In this document: positions 14,698 to 22,192 of the stretch, piece by piece
Layout: each line of letters opens with the position of its first letter
Numbering within the stretch: position 1 is the first letter of the stretch
Assembly: GCF_006438825.1 (NCBI RefSeq)
Contig: NZ_RCZP01000026.1
Span: 1-64,000 of the forward strand
Source of the DNA: Muricoccus nepalensis
GTDB taxonomy: Bacteria > Pseudomonadota > Alphaproteobacteria > Acetobacterales > Acetobacteraceae
Length of the DNA stretch: 64,000 bases
Reading direction: 5' to 3'
The notes under the pieces: model-generated
The model's database searches: none
What the model was told of the DNA's origin: nothing
The model's input: the letters and a program-made list of their open reading frames with translations, nothing else
Made by a program: the position numbers and the translations under genes

Positions 14698-16566
14698 ATG
14701 CCCTTCCGCGCCCTCGAGACCTTCATCGACCCGATCGCCCCGCCGGGCGCCCGGGCCGCCCGGGCCTTCGGCGTGCCGGTGCCCGAGGCGCCGCCGCCCG
14801 CCACCCTGCTCGGCTTCTACTGGCACTTCGCCCGGCAGGCCCGGGCGCTCGTCATTGCCCTCTTCGCCACGGGCATGCTGGTCGCGGTGCTGGACAGCCT
14901 TATCCCCGTCTTCATCGGCCGGGTGATCGCCCTGCTGGGCGCCCACGCCCCGGACCGGCTGCTGGCGGAGGCCGGGGGCGGGCTGCTCCTCATGGGGGGC
15001 GTGCTGCTCGTGCTGCGGCCGGGGGCGATCCTCGCGCAGAACCTGGTCACCAACCAGGGCATCAACCCCGCCTTCACGAGCCTCATCCGCTGGCAGGCGC
15101 ACCGGCTCGTCTCGCGCCAGGGCTGGGCCTTCTTCCAGGAGGACTTCGCGGGGCGGATCGCAAACCGGGTGATGCAGGCGGGGCCAGCGCTGCGGGAATC
15201 CGTGGTCCAGGCGGTGACGGCGGTCTGGTACATCCTCGTCTACGGCTCGAGCGCCGTGCTCTGGCTGGGGGGCGCGGACTGGCGGCTGGCGATGCCCATC
15301 CTCGTCTGGTTCGTGGCCTACGCCGCCCTGCTGCGCTTCGTGGTGCCCCGGATGCGCGACCGCTCCCGCGCCGCCTCCGAGCAGCGGAGCCTGCTGACCG
15401 GGCGGATCGTGGACGCCTACACGAACATCCTCTCGATCAAGCTCTTCGCCCGGGCGGAGCGGGAGGATTCCTTCGTGCAGGAGGGGGTGCTGGGCCTGAC
15501 CGGGGCCTTCCAGCGGCAGTCCCGCATGGTGACGGCCAACGCGGCGATGCTCGCGACCCTGAACGCGGTGCTGCTGGTGGGGATGGCGGCGACGGCGATC
15601 GCGCTCTGGGCGCGGGGCGACATCGCGGTCGCCTCGGTCGCGACGGCGCTGCCCATGGCCTGGCAGATCGCCAACATGTCGGGCTGGGTGGCCTTCAACG
15701 TCGCCGGCATCTTCGAGAACATCGGGGTGGTGCAGGAGGCCATGCGGAGCATCGCGGCCGAGCCGACCGAGCCCGACCCGCCGATGGCCCGCCCGCTGCG
15801 GGTGACGCGCGGCGCCATCCGCTTCGAGGGGGTGCGCTTCGGCTACGGGCGCCGGGACGCGGCCGTGCTGGACGGCTTCGACCTCGACATCAAGCCCGGC
15901 GAGAGGGTGGGGCTGGTCGGCCAGTCCGGGGCGGGGAAGACGACGGCGATCAACCTTCTGCTGCGCTTCTTCCACCCCGAGCGGGGGCGGATCACCATCG
16001 ACGGCCAGGACATCGCGGGCGTGACGCAGGAGAGCCTGCGGGCCTCGGTCGGGCTGGTGACCCAGGACACGGCGCTGCTGCACCGCTCCATCCTCGACAA
16101 CATCCGCTTCGGCCGCCCCGACGCCACCCTGGCGGAGGTGGAGGGGGCCGCGCGGCGGGCGGAGGCGGCGGGCTTCATCGAGGCGCTGTCGGACTGGCGG
16201 GGGCGGCGCGGCTACGACGCCCATGCCGGCGAGCGCGGCGTGAAGCTCTCGGGCGGGCAGCGCCAGCGGGTCGCGATCGCCCGCGTGCTGCTGAAGGACG
16301 CGCCCATCCTCGTGCTCGACGAGGCGACGAGCGCCCTCGATTCGGAGGTGGAGGCCGCGATCCAGGAGCAGCTCTCGGCGCTGATGGCGGGCAAGACGGT
16401 GATCGCCATCGCCCACCGGCTGTCCACCATCGCGAGCCTCGACCGGCTGGTGGTGCTGGAGGCCGGGCGGATCGTGGAGACCGGGTCCCACGCCGCGCTG
16501 CTGGCCCGCGGCGGGGCCTATGCCCGGCTTTGGGCCCGGCAATCGGGCGGGTTCATCGGCGCCTGA
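14698..16566 (+). CDS. ABC exporter, fused permease and ATPase
   Basis: 622 aa from the ATG at 14698 (MPFRALETF); a GTG at 14662 is an alternative start. Residues about 50-330 form a six-helix exporter membrane domain. The nucleotide-binding domain has Walker A GQSGAGKT near 407, Q-loop VTQDTALLH, signature LSGGQRQRVA near 516, Walker B ILVLDEATSALD near 536 and the AIAHRLSTI switch. It works as a homodimer or with a distant partner. Lipid, peptide or drug cargo cannot be told from the sequence. There is no C39 peptidase-like domain and no adjacent membrane-fusion gene, so it is not an obvious RTX secretion ABC. It starts 48 nt after the methyltransferase gene. Confidence 0.9.
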   Translation: MPFRALETFIDPIAPPGARAARAFGVPVPEAPPPATLLGFYWHFARQARALVIALFATGMLVAVLDSLIPVFIGRVIALLGAHAPDRLLAEAGGGLLLMGGVLLVLRPGAILAQNLVTNQGINPAFTSLIRWQAHRLVSRQGWAFFQEDFAGRIANRVMQAGPALRESVVQAVTAVWYILVYGSSAVLWLGGADWRLAMPILVWFVAYAALLRFVVPRMRDRSRAASEQRSLLTGRIVDAYTNILSIKLFARAEREDSFVQEGVLGLTGAFQRQSRMVTANAAMLATLNAVLLVGMAATAIALWARGDIAVASVATALPMAWQIANMSGWVAFNVAGIFENIGVVQEAMRSIAAEPTEPDPPMARPLRVTRGAIRFEGVRFGYGRRDAAVLDGFDLDIKPGERVGLVGQSGAGKTTAINLLLRFFHPERGRITIDGQDIAGVTQESLRASVGLVTQDTALLHRSILDNIRFGRPDATLAEVEGAARRAEAAGFIEALSDWRGRRGYDAHAGERGVKLSGGQRQRVAIARVLLKDAPILVLDEATSALDSEVEAAIQEQLSALMAGKTVIAIAHRLSTIASLDRLVVLEAGRIVETGSHAALLARGGAYARLWARQSGGFIGA

Positions 16567-16598
16567 GGCCTTCGCGCCGGGGGCCGGGCCGCGCACTA

Positions 16599-16629
16599 TG
16601 CGGTGCGGGCCGGGCTTTGCCGCACCGCA
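16599..16629 (+). terminator. hairpin after the ABC exporter, upstream of the ATP synthase promoter
   Basis: Perfect 10-bp arms TGCGGTGCGG (16599-16608) and CCGCACCGCA (16620-16629) with an 11-nt loop, followed within 6 nt by the -35 of the next promoter. There is no U-run. It probably separates the two transcription units. Confidence 0.5.
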
Positions 16630-16634
16630 CGCGC

Positions 16635-16663
16635 TTGACACCACATGGACCGCAATTTAGGGA
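16635..16663 (+). promoter_or_regulatory. sigma-70-type promoter of the F0 operon
   Basis: A perfect TTGACA (16635-16640), within the alphaproteobacterial CTTGAC context, followed after 15-17 nt by TTTAGG/TAGGGA as a weak -10. It lies 20-48 nt upstream of the atpI ATG. The -35 is convincing and the -10 is less so. Confidence 0.6.
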
Positions 16664-16682
16664 CCCCCTGCCTTTCGGGGGG

Positions 16683-16997
16683 ATGCCTCGGGAGAGCAAG
16701 GTGGAACACCGGGACGGCTTCGACGACCGACTTCGGCAGGCCAGGGCCAAGCAGGGCCTGGACCCCGACCCCGCGAAGGCGGGAGGGGGGCTGCCGACGG
16801 GACCGTGGGGAATTGGCTTCCGCGCGGGGGTCGAGGTCGTGGCGGCGCTGGTCGCGGGTGCGGGTCTGGGCTTCCTGCTCGACCGCTGGCTCGGAACCTT
16901 CCCCTGGCTCTTCCTGGTCTTCTTCCTCGTGGGTGGCGCCGCCGGGGTGCTGAACGTCTATCGGCTGTTCAAGCCCCGCCCGAACGCCAAGCCTTGA
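16683..16997 (+). CDS. atpI: F0F1 ATP synthase assembly protein subunit I
   Basis: 104 aa. The N-terminal half is polar (DDRLRQARAKQGLD). Two membrane helices follow: GVEVVAALVAGAGLGFLLD and PWLFLVFFLVGGAAGVLNVY, ending FKPRPNAKP. This is the AtpI/AtpZ layout seen first in alphaproteobacterial F0 operons, where the protein helps assemble the c-ring. The ATG at 16683 follows a G-run. A GTG at 16701 with GGGAG upstream is an alternative. First gene of the I-a-c-b'-b operon. Confidence 0.88.
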   Translation: MPRESKVEHRDGFDDRLRQARAKQGLDPDPAKAGGGLPTGPWGIGFRAGVEVVAALVAGAGLGFLLDRWLGTFPWLFLVFFLVGGAAGVLNVYRLFKPRPNAKP

Positions 16998-17036
16998 TGC
17001 CGTAACGCATCGCCGCTGCAACACAGGGACCGACAC

Positions 17037-17792
17037 GTGGCCGCCGAAGGCAAGACGATCGACGCGCTGAGCCAGTTCGAGCTGGTCCCGGTCCTCGGGC
17101 CCATCGGCCGGGCCGTGGGCTTCTCCCAGTCCAACGCGCACATGCTGCTGGCCGTGGGGCTGATCACGCTCCTGTTCATGGTGGGTATGCGCCACCGCGC
17201 CGTGGTGCCGGGCCGGCTCCAGGCCGCGGCCGAGATGCTCTACGAGTTCGTGGAGGGCGTGCTGATCGGCCAGGTCGGCCACGAGGGGCGCCGCTACTTC
17301 CCCTTCGTCTTCGCGCTCTTCATGTTCGTGCTGTTCGGCAACATGCTGGGCCTGCTGCCCTACGCCTTCACCTACACCTCGCACATCGCGGTGACCCTGG
17401 GCCTCGCGGTGCTGGTGTTCCTGGTAACGACGATCGTGGCGCTGGCGATCCACGGCAAGAAGTTCTTCGGCTACTTCTTCCCCGAGGGCGCGCCGCTCTG
17501 GCTCGCGCCCATCATCATCCCGGTCGAGGTCGTGTCCTACATCTCCCGGCCGATCTCCCTCTCCATCCGTCTCTTCGCGAACATGGTCGCGGGACACGTG
17601 ATGCTGAAGGTCTTTGCGACCTTCATCGTGCTGATCGGCTCGCTGGGCGCCGTCGGCTTCCTGGGCGCCGCCCTGCCGCTCGCGGTGAACGTGGCCCTGA
17701 TCGGCTTCGAGATCCTCGTCGCCTTCCTTCAGGCCTACGTCTTCGCGATCCTCACCAGCATCTACCTGCACGACGCCGTGCACCTGCACTAA
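17037..17792 (+). CDS. atpB: F0F1 ATP synthase subunit a
   Basis: 251 aa from a GTG at 17037 preceded by CAGGGAC. Five to six membrane helices. The essential half-channel arginine is Arg178 in SIRLFANMVAGH, with the family FGNMLGLLPY motif near residue 100 and a helix-ending SIYLHDAVHLH tail. It forms the proton path against the c-ring in the inner membrane. It sits 40 nt after atpI and 60 nt before atpE. Confidence 0.97.
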   Translation: MAAEGKTIDALSQFELVPVLGPIGRAVGFSQSNAHMLLAVGLITLLFMVGMRHRAVVPGRLQAAAEMLYEFVEGVLIGQVGHEGRRYFPFVFALFMFVLFGNMLGLLPYAFTYTSHIAVTLGLAVLVFLVTTIVALAIHGKKFFGYFFPEGAPLWLAPIIIPVEVVSYISRPISLSIRLFANMVAGHVMLKVFATFIVLIGSLGAVGFLGAALPLAVNVALIGFEILVAFLQAYVFAILTSIYLHDAVHLH

Positions 17793-17852
17793 ACAGCAGG
17801 GCACCAAGCGCCGCGCTGGACCGAACACTCTTCCAGACAAGGAAAAGCTCAG

Positions 17853-18092
17853 ATGAACGACCCCGCCGCCTATCTCGGCGCCTACAAGGCGCTCGGTGCC
17901 GGCCTCGCCGTGATCGCGCTGTTCGGCGTGGGCCTCGGCATCGGCAACATCTTCTCCTCGCTGATCAACAGCGTGGCCCGCAACCCGTCCGCCCGCGACG
18001 CCGTCTTCCCGATCGGCATCCTGGGCTTCGCCCTGACGGAGGCGGTGGCCCTCTTCGCGCTGCTGATCGCCTTCCTCATCCTCTTCGCCTGA
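17853..18092 (+). CDS. atpE: F0F1 ATP synthase subunit c
   Basis: 79 aa hairpin of two helices: a Gly-rich first helix ([17 protein letters not shown]), the polar loop ARNPSA (Arg43-Asn44-Pro45), and a second helix with the proton-carrying Glu63 in LTEAVALFA. The Na+-type Gln and Glu-Ser/Thr signature is absent, so the ring should be proton-driven. The start follows AAGGAAAAG. A long stable hairpin lies just after the stop, which may help raise c-subunit output over the downstream b genes. Confidence 0.97.
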   Translation: MNDPAAYLGAYKALGAGLAVIALFGVGLGIGNIFSSLINSVARNPSARDAVFPIGILGFALTEAVALFALLIAFLILFA

Positions 18093-18102
18093 TTGCCGGC
18101 GC

Positions 18103-18146
18103 GCAGCGGCCGGCCACGCCCTCTGGAGGCGTGGCCGGCCTGCTGC
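18103..18146 (+). promoter_or_regulatory. strong intercistronic hairpin downstream of atpE
   Basis: 13-bp perfect arms GGCCGGCCACGCC (18108-18120) and GGCGTGGCCGGCC (18128-18140) with a 7-nt loop. After a one-base bulge the stem extends by GCAGC/GCTGC, giving 18 bp. No U-tract follows. Its position inside a continuous operon suggests an mRNA-stabilising or partially terminating element. Confidence 0.7.
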
Positions 18147-18178
18147 CGAAGGCTCGTCCGCGGACGAACGGAGACATG

Positions 18179-18967
18179 ATGCCCCGCCTGCCCCACGGTT
18201 CGCTCCTGCGTCTCGCGGCGATCGGCCTGCTGCTCGCGCAGGCGCCCAGCTTCGTCGGATCGGCCGCCCTCGCCCAGCACGTCACCGCGCCCGCGCCGAC
18301 CGGCCCGGTCCGCACCGACGAGCCCCTTCCCGGCCAGCGCCCGCCGAGCCCGCCCGTGCAGGCGGACAGCGACCGCGCCCTCGCGATCCGGGAGGCCAAC
18401 CGCACCGCGGCCGAGTACAACGCCGCCGCGCACGAGGCCGCCGACACGGGCGGCATGCCGCAGCTCGACTTCGGCAACCCGCTGACCATCGCCCAGGTGG
18501 TCTGGCTCTTCGTCATCTTCGGGCTGCTCGTCTACGTCGCCTCCCGCTACCTGCTGCCCCCCGTGGCCGAGGTGCTGGAGGGCCGCCGCGCCCGCATCGG
18601 CGCCGACCTGGACGCGGCGCGCGACGCCCGCGCCGAGGCCGAGGCCGCCGAGGCCGGCCAGCGCGACAGCACCGCCCGGGCCCGCGCGGAGGCCCAGGCC
18701 TCCGTAGCCGCCGCCGCGTCCGCCGCCCAGGCCGATGCCGCCAAGCGCGGCGAGGCGCTGGCCGAGAAGCTCAACGCCCAGATCGCCGAGGCCGAGGCGC
18801 GCATCGCCGCCGCCCGCGACGGGGCCATGGCCGCGCTGCGCGAGGCCGCGACGGACGCGACCGAGGCGCTGGTGAAGCGCCTCTCGGGCCTGGACGACAA
18901 GGCGGCGGTCGAAGCCGCCGTGGATCGCGAGCTCGCGGCCCGCAACATCAGCCAGGGAGCGGCGTGA
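18179..18967 (+). CDS. F0F1 ATP synthase subunit b' with N-terminal export-signal-like extension
   Basis: 262 aa from the second of two adjacent ATGs, which has GGAG at a 5-nt spacing. Starts further upstream fall inside the hairpin. Unusually for subunit b (about 160 aa), residues 1-33 look like a signal peptide (hydrophobic core AAIGLLLA, AALA|Q cleavage-like site). A Pro-rich linker follows, then the usual single membrane helix (about 104-124, QVVWLFVIFGLLVYVASRY) and a long Ala/Glu/Arg coiled coil forming the peripheral stalk. It pairs with the downstream b, whose ATG overlaps this stop by one base. Confidence 0.88.
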   Translation: MPRLPHGSLLRLAAIGLLLAQAPSFVGSAALAQHVTAPAPTGPVRTDEPLPGQRPPSPPVQADSDRALAIREANRTAAEYNAAAHEAADTGGMPQLDFGNPLTIAQVVWLFVIFGLLVYVASRYLLPPVAEVLEGRRARIGADLDAARDARAEAEAAEAGQRDSTARARAEAQASVAAAASAAQADAAKRGEALAEKLNAQIAEAEARIAAARDGAMAALREAATDATEALVKRLSGLDDKAAVEAAVDRELAARNISQGAA

Positions 18968-19473
18968 TGCACCATTACGAGCATTTCTGGCTCGACCCGA
19001 AGTTCTGGGTCGCCGTCTCCTTCGTCATCTTCCTGCTCCTGCTGGGCCGGACGATCTGGTCGAAGGCGATGCACGCGCTCGATGCCCGCGCCGAGGGCGT
19101 GCGGAACGAGCTGGCCGAGGCCACGCGGCTTCGCGCCGAGGCGGAGGCCATGCGCAAGCAGGCCGAGGCCGACCGCGCCGCCGCCCTGGCCGAGGCCGAG
19201 GCGATGATCACCCGTGCCCGCGCTGAGGCCGACCGCGTGGCCGCCGCCGCGACGGCCGAGGCCGAGGCCAGCGCCGCCCGGCGCGAGCGGATGGCCATGG
19301 ACCGCATCGCCGCGGCCGAGGCGAGCGCCATCAGCGACGTCCGCCAGGCCGCCGCCGAGATCGCGGCTGCCGCCGCCCGCTCCGTCATCGCGGAGAAGCT
19401 GACGGCCGAGGCCGATGCCGGCATGATCGACAAGGCCGTGGCCGACCTGCCGCGGGCGCTCCGCGCCGCCTGA
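18967..19473 (+). CDS. atpF: F0F1 ATP synthase subunit b
   Basis: 168 aa. The ATG at 18967 shares its A with the TGA of the b' gene (TGATG). One N-terminal membrane helix (FWVAVSFVIFLLLLGRTIW, residues about 13-31) precedes a heptad-like Ala/Glu/Arg coiled coil that forms half of the peripheral stalk, reaching F1 at the C-terminus. Last gene of the operon, followed by a hairpin terminator. The F1 genes are not in the window, as is usual in Alphaproteobacteria, where F0 and F1 operons are separate. Confidence 0.93.
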   Translation: MHHYEHFWLDPKFWVAVSFVIFLLLLGRTIWSKAMHALDARAEGVRNELAEATRLRAEAEAMRKQAEADRAAALAEAEAMITRARAEADRVAAAATAEAEASAARRERMAMDRIAAAEASAISDVRQAAAEIAAAAARSVIAEKLTAEADAGMIDKAVADLPRALRAA

Positions 19474-19498
19474 GGCGCCCTCTCCGGACGTTGGATCG

Positions 19499-19530
19499 AC
19501 GGGGGCCTCGCGGCCCCCGTTCGCGTTTCT
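19499..19530 (+). terminator. Rho-independent terminator of the F0 operon
   Basis: 9-bp arms ACGGGGGCC (19499-19507) and GGCCCCCGT (19512-19520) with a TCGC loop, followed by a T-containing tail (TCGCGTTTCT). It lies 26 nt after the atpF stop. Confidence 0.8.
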
Positions 19531-19631
19531 GCGATCGAGGCGCTTGGGGAACGTTGTATCCCGCGGCACCCGTTTGCATTTCGGCCGGGCCCGACTAGCC
19601 TCCCCGGGAATCCGACAAGGGAGTCCGAGGG

Positions 19632-21209
19632 ATGCGACGTTACCTTCTGGCCGGCGCCGCGGCGCTGGTGCTCTGCGCCGGCCTTGGCGCCGCCGATGCC
19701 GCCACCTTCCGCTGGGCCAATGACGGCGACGTCAACTCGATGGACCCCTACGCGCGGAACGAGACCTTCCTCCTCTCCTTCACCGCGAACATCTACGAGC
19801 CGCTGGTCCGCCGGAACCGCGAGCTGAAGATCGAGCCCGCCCTCGCGACCTCCTGGGCGCAGACCTCGCCCACCGTCTGGCGGCTCAATCTCCGCCAGGG
19901 CGTGAAGTTCCACGACGGCACGCCCTTCACGGCGGACGACGTCCTCTTCAGCGCGGCGCGCGTGCGCGGCCAGGGGTCCAACCTCACCTCGGTGCTGTCC
20001 TCGGTGAAGGACATCCGCAAAATCGACGACTTCACCGTCGAGTTCGAGACGATCAACCCCGACCCGATCTTCCTCGAGGAGATCACCACCTGGACGATGA
20101 TGTCCAAGCGCTGGGCGGAGGCGAACAACGCCACCAACGCCGTGGACCTGACGACGGGGCAGGAGAACTTCGCGACCCGCAACACGAACGGCACCGGGCC
20201 CTTCGTGCTGATCAGCCGCGAGCCCGACCGCCGCACGGTGCTGCGCCCGAACCCGAACTGGTGGGACAAGCCCGAGCACAACCTCGACGAGGTCGTCTTC
20301 AACGTCATCGGCAACGACGCGACGCGCATCGCCGCCCTGCTCTCGGGCGAGGTGGACATGGTCTACACCGTGCCGCCCCAGGACACGGACCGGCTGAGCC
20401 GCTCGCCCGGCGTGCGCGTCCACCAGGGGCCGGAGCTGCGCACCGTCTTCCTCGGCATGGACCAGACGCGCGACGAGCTGCTGAAGTCCGACGTGCGCGG
20501 GCGCAACCCCTTCCGCGACGTTCGCGTGCGCCGCGCCATGCAGCAGGCGATCGACCTCGAGGCGATCAAGACGCGCATCATGCGCGGGCAGTCGCGCCCC
20601 ACCTCGCTCATGATCGGCCCGGGCGTAAACGGCTTCGTGGAGGCGGAGGACCGCGTCGTGCGGCCGAACATCGACGCCGCCAAGCGCCTGCTGGCGGAGG
20701 CCGGCTACCCCAACGGCTTCGGCGTGACGATGGACTGCCCGAACGACCGCTACGTGAACGACGAGGCGATCTGCACGGCGGTCGTGTCCATGCTGGCGCG
20801 CATCGGCGTCCGCGTGACGCTGAACGCCCAGACCCGCGCGCGCTACTTCGCCGAGATCCTGGCGCCGCGCTACAACACGAGCTTCTACATGCTCGGCTGG
20901 ACGCCCACGACCTACGACGCGCACAACACCTTCTACAACATCATGGCCAGCCGCGGCGGCACGCGGGGCGTGTTCAACTCGGGCGGCTGGAGCAACGCGC
21001 GCTTCGACGAGCTGACGGACCAGATCGCGGTGGAGCTCGACCCCGCGAAGCGGCAGCAGCTCATCAACGAGGCGACGAAGATCCACGTGGACGAGGTCGG
21101 GCATATCCCGGTCCACCAGCAGGTGGTGGTCTGGGCGGCGCGGCAGAACATCTCGCTGCAGCTCATGGCCGACAACTACTTCCCGCTGCGCTACGTGCGG
21201 GTGCAGTAG
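19632..21209 (+). CDS. family 5 ABC transporter solute-binding protein (peptide/opine/nickel type)
   Basis: 525 aa. A Sec signal peptide spans residues 1-23 (LLAGAAALVLCAGLGAADA). SBP_bac_5 features: NSMDPYARNETF, LRQGVKFHDGTPFTADDV near residue 90, GTGPFVL near 190, and the lobe II motif NPFRDVRVRRAM near 293. It binds small peptides or similar ligands in the periplasm and delivers them to a permease. No permease or ATPase genes adjoin it, so its partner is encoded elsewhere. The upstream 158 nt hold the F0 terminator and presumably its own promoter. An AGGGAG-type ribosome binding site is present. Confidence 0.9.
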   Translation: MRRYLLAGAAALVLCAGLGAADAATFRWANDGDVNSMDPYARNETFLLSFTANIYEPLVRRNRELKIEPALATSWAQTSPTVWRLNLRQGVKFHDGTPFTADDVLFSAARVRGQGSNLTSVLSSVKDIRKIDDFTVEFETINPDPIFLEEITTWTMMSKRWAEANNATNAVDLTTGQENFATRNTNGTGPFVLISREPDRRTVLRPNPNWWDKPEHNLDEVVFNVIGNDATRIAALLSGEVDMVYTVPPQDTDRLSRSPGVRVHQGPELRTVFLGMDQTRDELLKSDVRGRNPFRDVRVRRAMQQAIDLEAIKTRIMRGQSRPTSLMIGPGVNGFVEAEDRVVRPNIDAAKRLLAEAGYPNGFGVTMDCPNDRYVNDEAICTAVVSMLARIGVRVTLNAQTRARYFAEILAPRYNTSFYMLGWTPTTYDAHNTFYNIMASRGGTRGVFNSGGWSNARFDELTDQIAVELDPAKRQQLINEATKIHVDEVGHIPVHQQVVVWAARQNISLQLMADNYFPLRYVRVQ

Positions 21210-21232
21210 CGCGAACCGCGCGGCAGCCCCCG

Positions 21233-22192
21233 CTAGAGAAGCACGGGCTGCCGGTCCGCGGCGGGCAGGGCCGCGCCCGCCTGCGCGCCGTCCAGGCCCA
21301 GGCGGGGCAGCGCGGCAGCGAAGCGGCGGGCCAGCGCCTCGGCGGCGGTGTCCACCCCGAGGGGGCGCAGCCCGGGGCGGGCGTCCTGGGGGCGCCCGGC
21401 TCGGTTTCCCCGAATCAGCGCCAGCACGCGCGCGGCGCGGTCGGGCATCTGGGCGTTGAGCCAGGCCTCGACGGCACGGCGAAGATCGGGCGCCAGGCGC
21501 AGGAGGACGTAGGCCGCCGCGCGGGCGCCGTGGGCCTGGGCCGCCTCGAGCACCTTCTCCATCTCGGCGTCATTCACGCCCGGGATCATCGGGCCCGCGA
21601 CGACGGCGACGGGGATGCCGTGGCGGGAGAGCTCGTGCATCACGGCCAGGCGGCGCAGCGGCGTGGGCGCGCGGGGCTCTAGGAGTCGGGCGAGGCGGTG
21701 GTCGAGAGTGGCGACGGGGAAGCAGACCCGCAGGAGCCCCCGGCCCGCCAGGCGCCCCAGGATGTCCAGGTCGCGCAGCACGCTCGTGGACTTCGTGACG
21801 AGGGTCACGGGATGGCCGAGCCGGTCCAGCACCTCGAGCGCGGCGCGCGTCACCCCGAGGATGCGCTCGACCGGCTGGTAGGGATCGGTGCCGGCGCCGA
21901 GCAGGACGGGGCGCGACGCGTCGCCCCTCTCGCCGATCTTACGCTCCAGCCGGGCGGGAAAGTCCGGCGTGAAGGGCAGGGGCGCCCCCAGGTCGAGCCC
22001 GGGGGAGGTGCCGGTCCAGGCGGGTGGCGCCTCCTCGGCCGTGGCGCCGGGGAGCGCCTGGGGGAAAAGGCCGCCCGTCTCCATGAGCGAGAGCACCGCC
22101 GAGAGCCGCGCGTCCCGGGCCGGGGCATCGCCGCCGCTGGCCTGGGAGAGGTAGCTTGGCCGGGCGGGCGTGATGGCGGACAGGTGGGTCAT
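21233..22192 (-). CDS. PA0069/SPL-family radical-SAM-like protein lacking the Fe-S cysteines
   Basis: 319 aa. Residues from about 65 match PA0069-type radical SAM proteins, which are related to spore photoproduct lyase: SPGLDLG, LLGAGTDPYQPVER near 98, VTLVTKSTSVLRDLDIL near 128, a PVATLDHRLARLLEPR block near 155, PMIPGVNDAEMEKVLEAA near 200 and AAAYVLLRLAPDLR. The family's NPYRGCEHGCxYC cluster motif should lie just before SPGLDLG, but here it is replaced by an Ala/Pro/Gly-rich stretch with no cysteine. The only Cys is near 152. Neither alternative frame restores CxxxCxxC. A LexA-type box lies 60-75 nt upstream. It may be a pseudoenzyme or have lost radical chemistry. Confidence 0.8.
   Translation of the reverse strand: MTHLSAITPARPSYLSQASGGDAPARDARLSAVLSLMETGGLFPQALPGATAEEAPPAWTGTSPGLDLGAPLPFTPDFPARLERKIGERGDASRPVLLGAGTDPYQPVERILGVTRAALEVLDRLGHPVTLVTKSTSVLRDLDILGRLAGRGLLRVCFPVATLDHRLARLLEPRAPTPLRRLAVMHELSRHGIPVAVVAGPMIPGVNDAEMEKVLEAAQAHGARAAAYVLLRLAPDLRRAVEAWLNAQMPDRAARVLALIRGNRAGRPQDARPGLRPLGVDTAAEALARRFAAALPRLGLDGAQAGAALPAADRQPVLL

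Noticed and set aside
14698-16566. ABC exporter as the secretion ATPase for the RTX proteins
   Set aside because: No C39-like domain, no membrane-fusion or outer-membrane partner next to it, and 5 kb and several genes away.
13411-16644. Minus-strand open frame of 1077 codons
   Set aside because: Antisense shadow of the methyltransferase and ABC exporter genes, which have full domain support.
18975-21116. Minus-strand open frame of 713 codons
   Set aside because: Antisense to atpF and the solute-binding protein gene; His/Arg/Asp-rich composition, no motifs.
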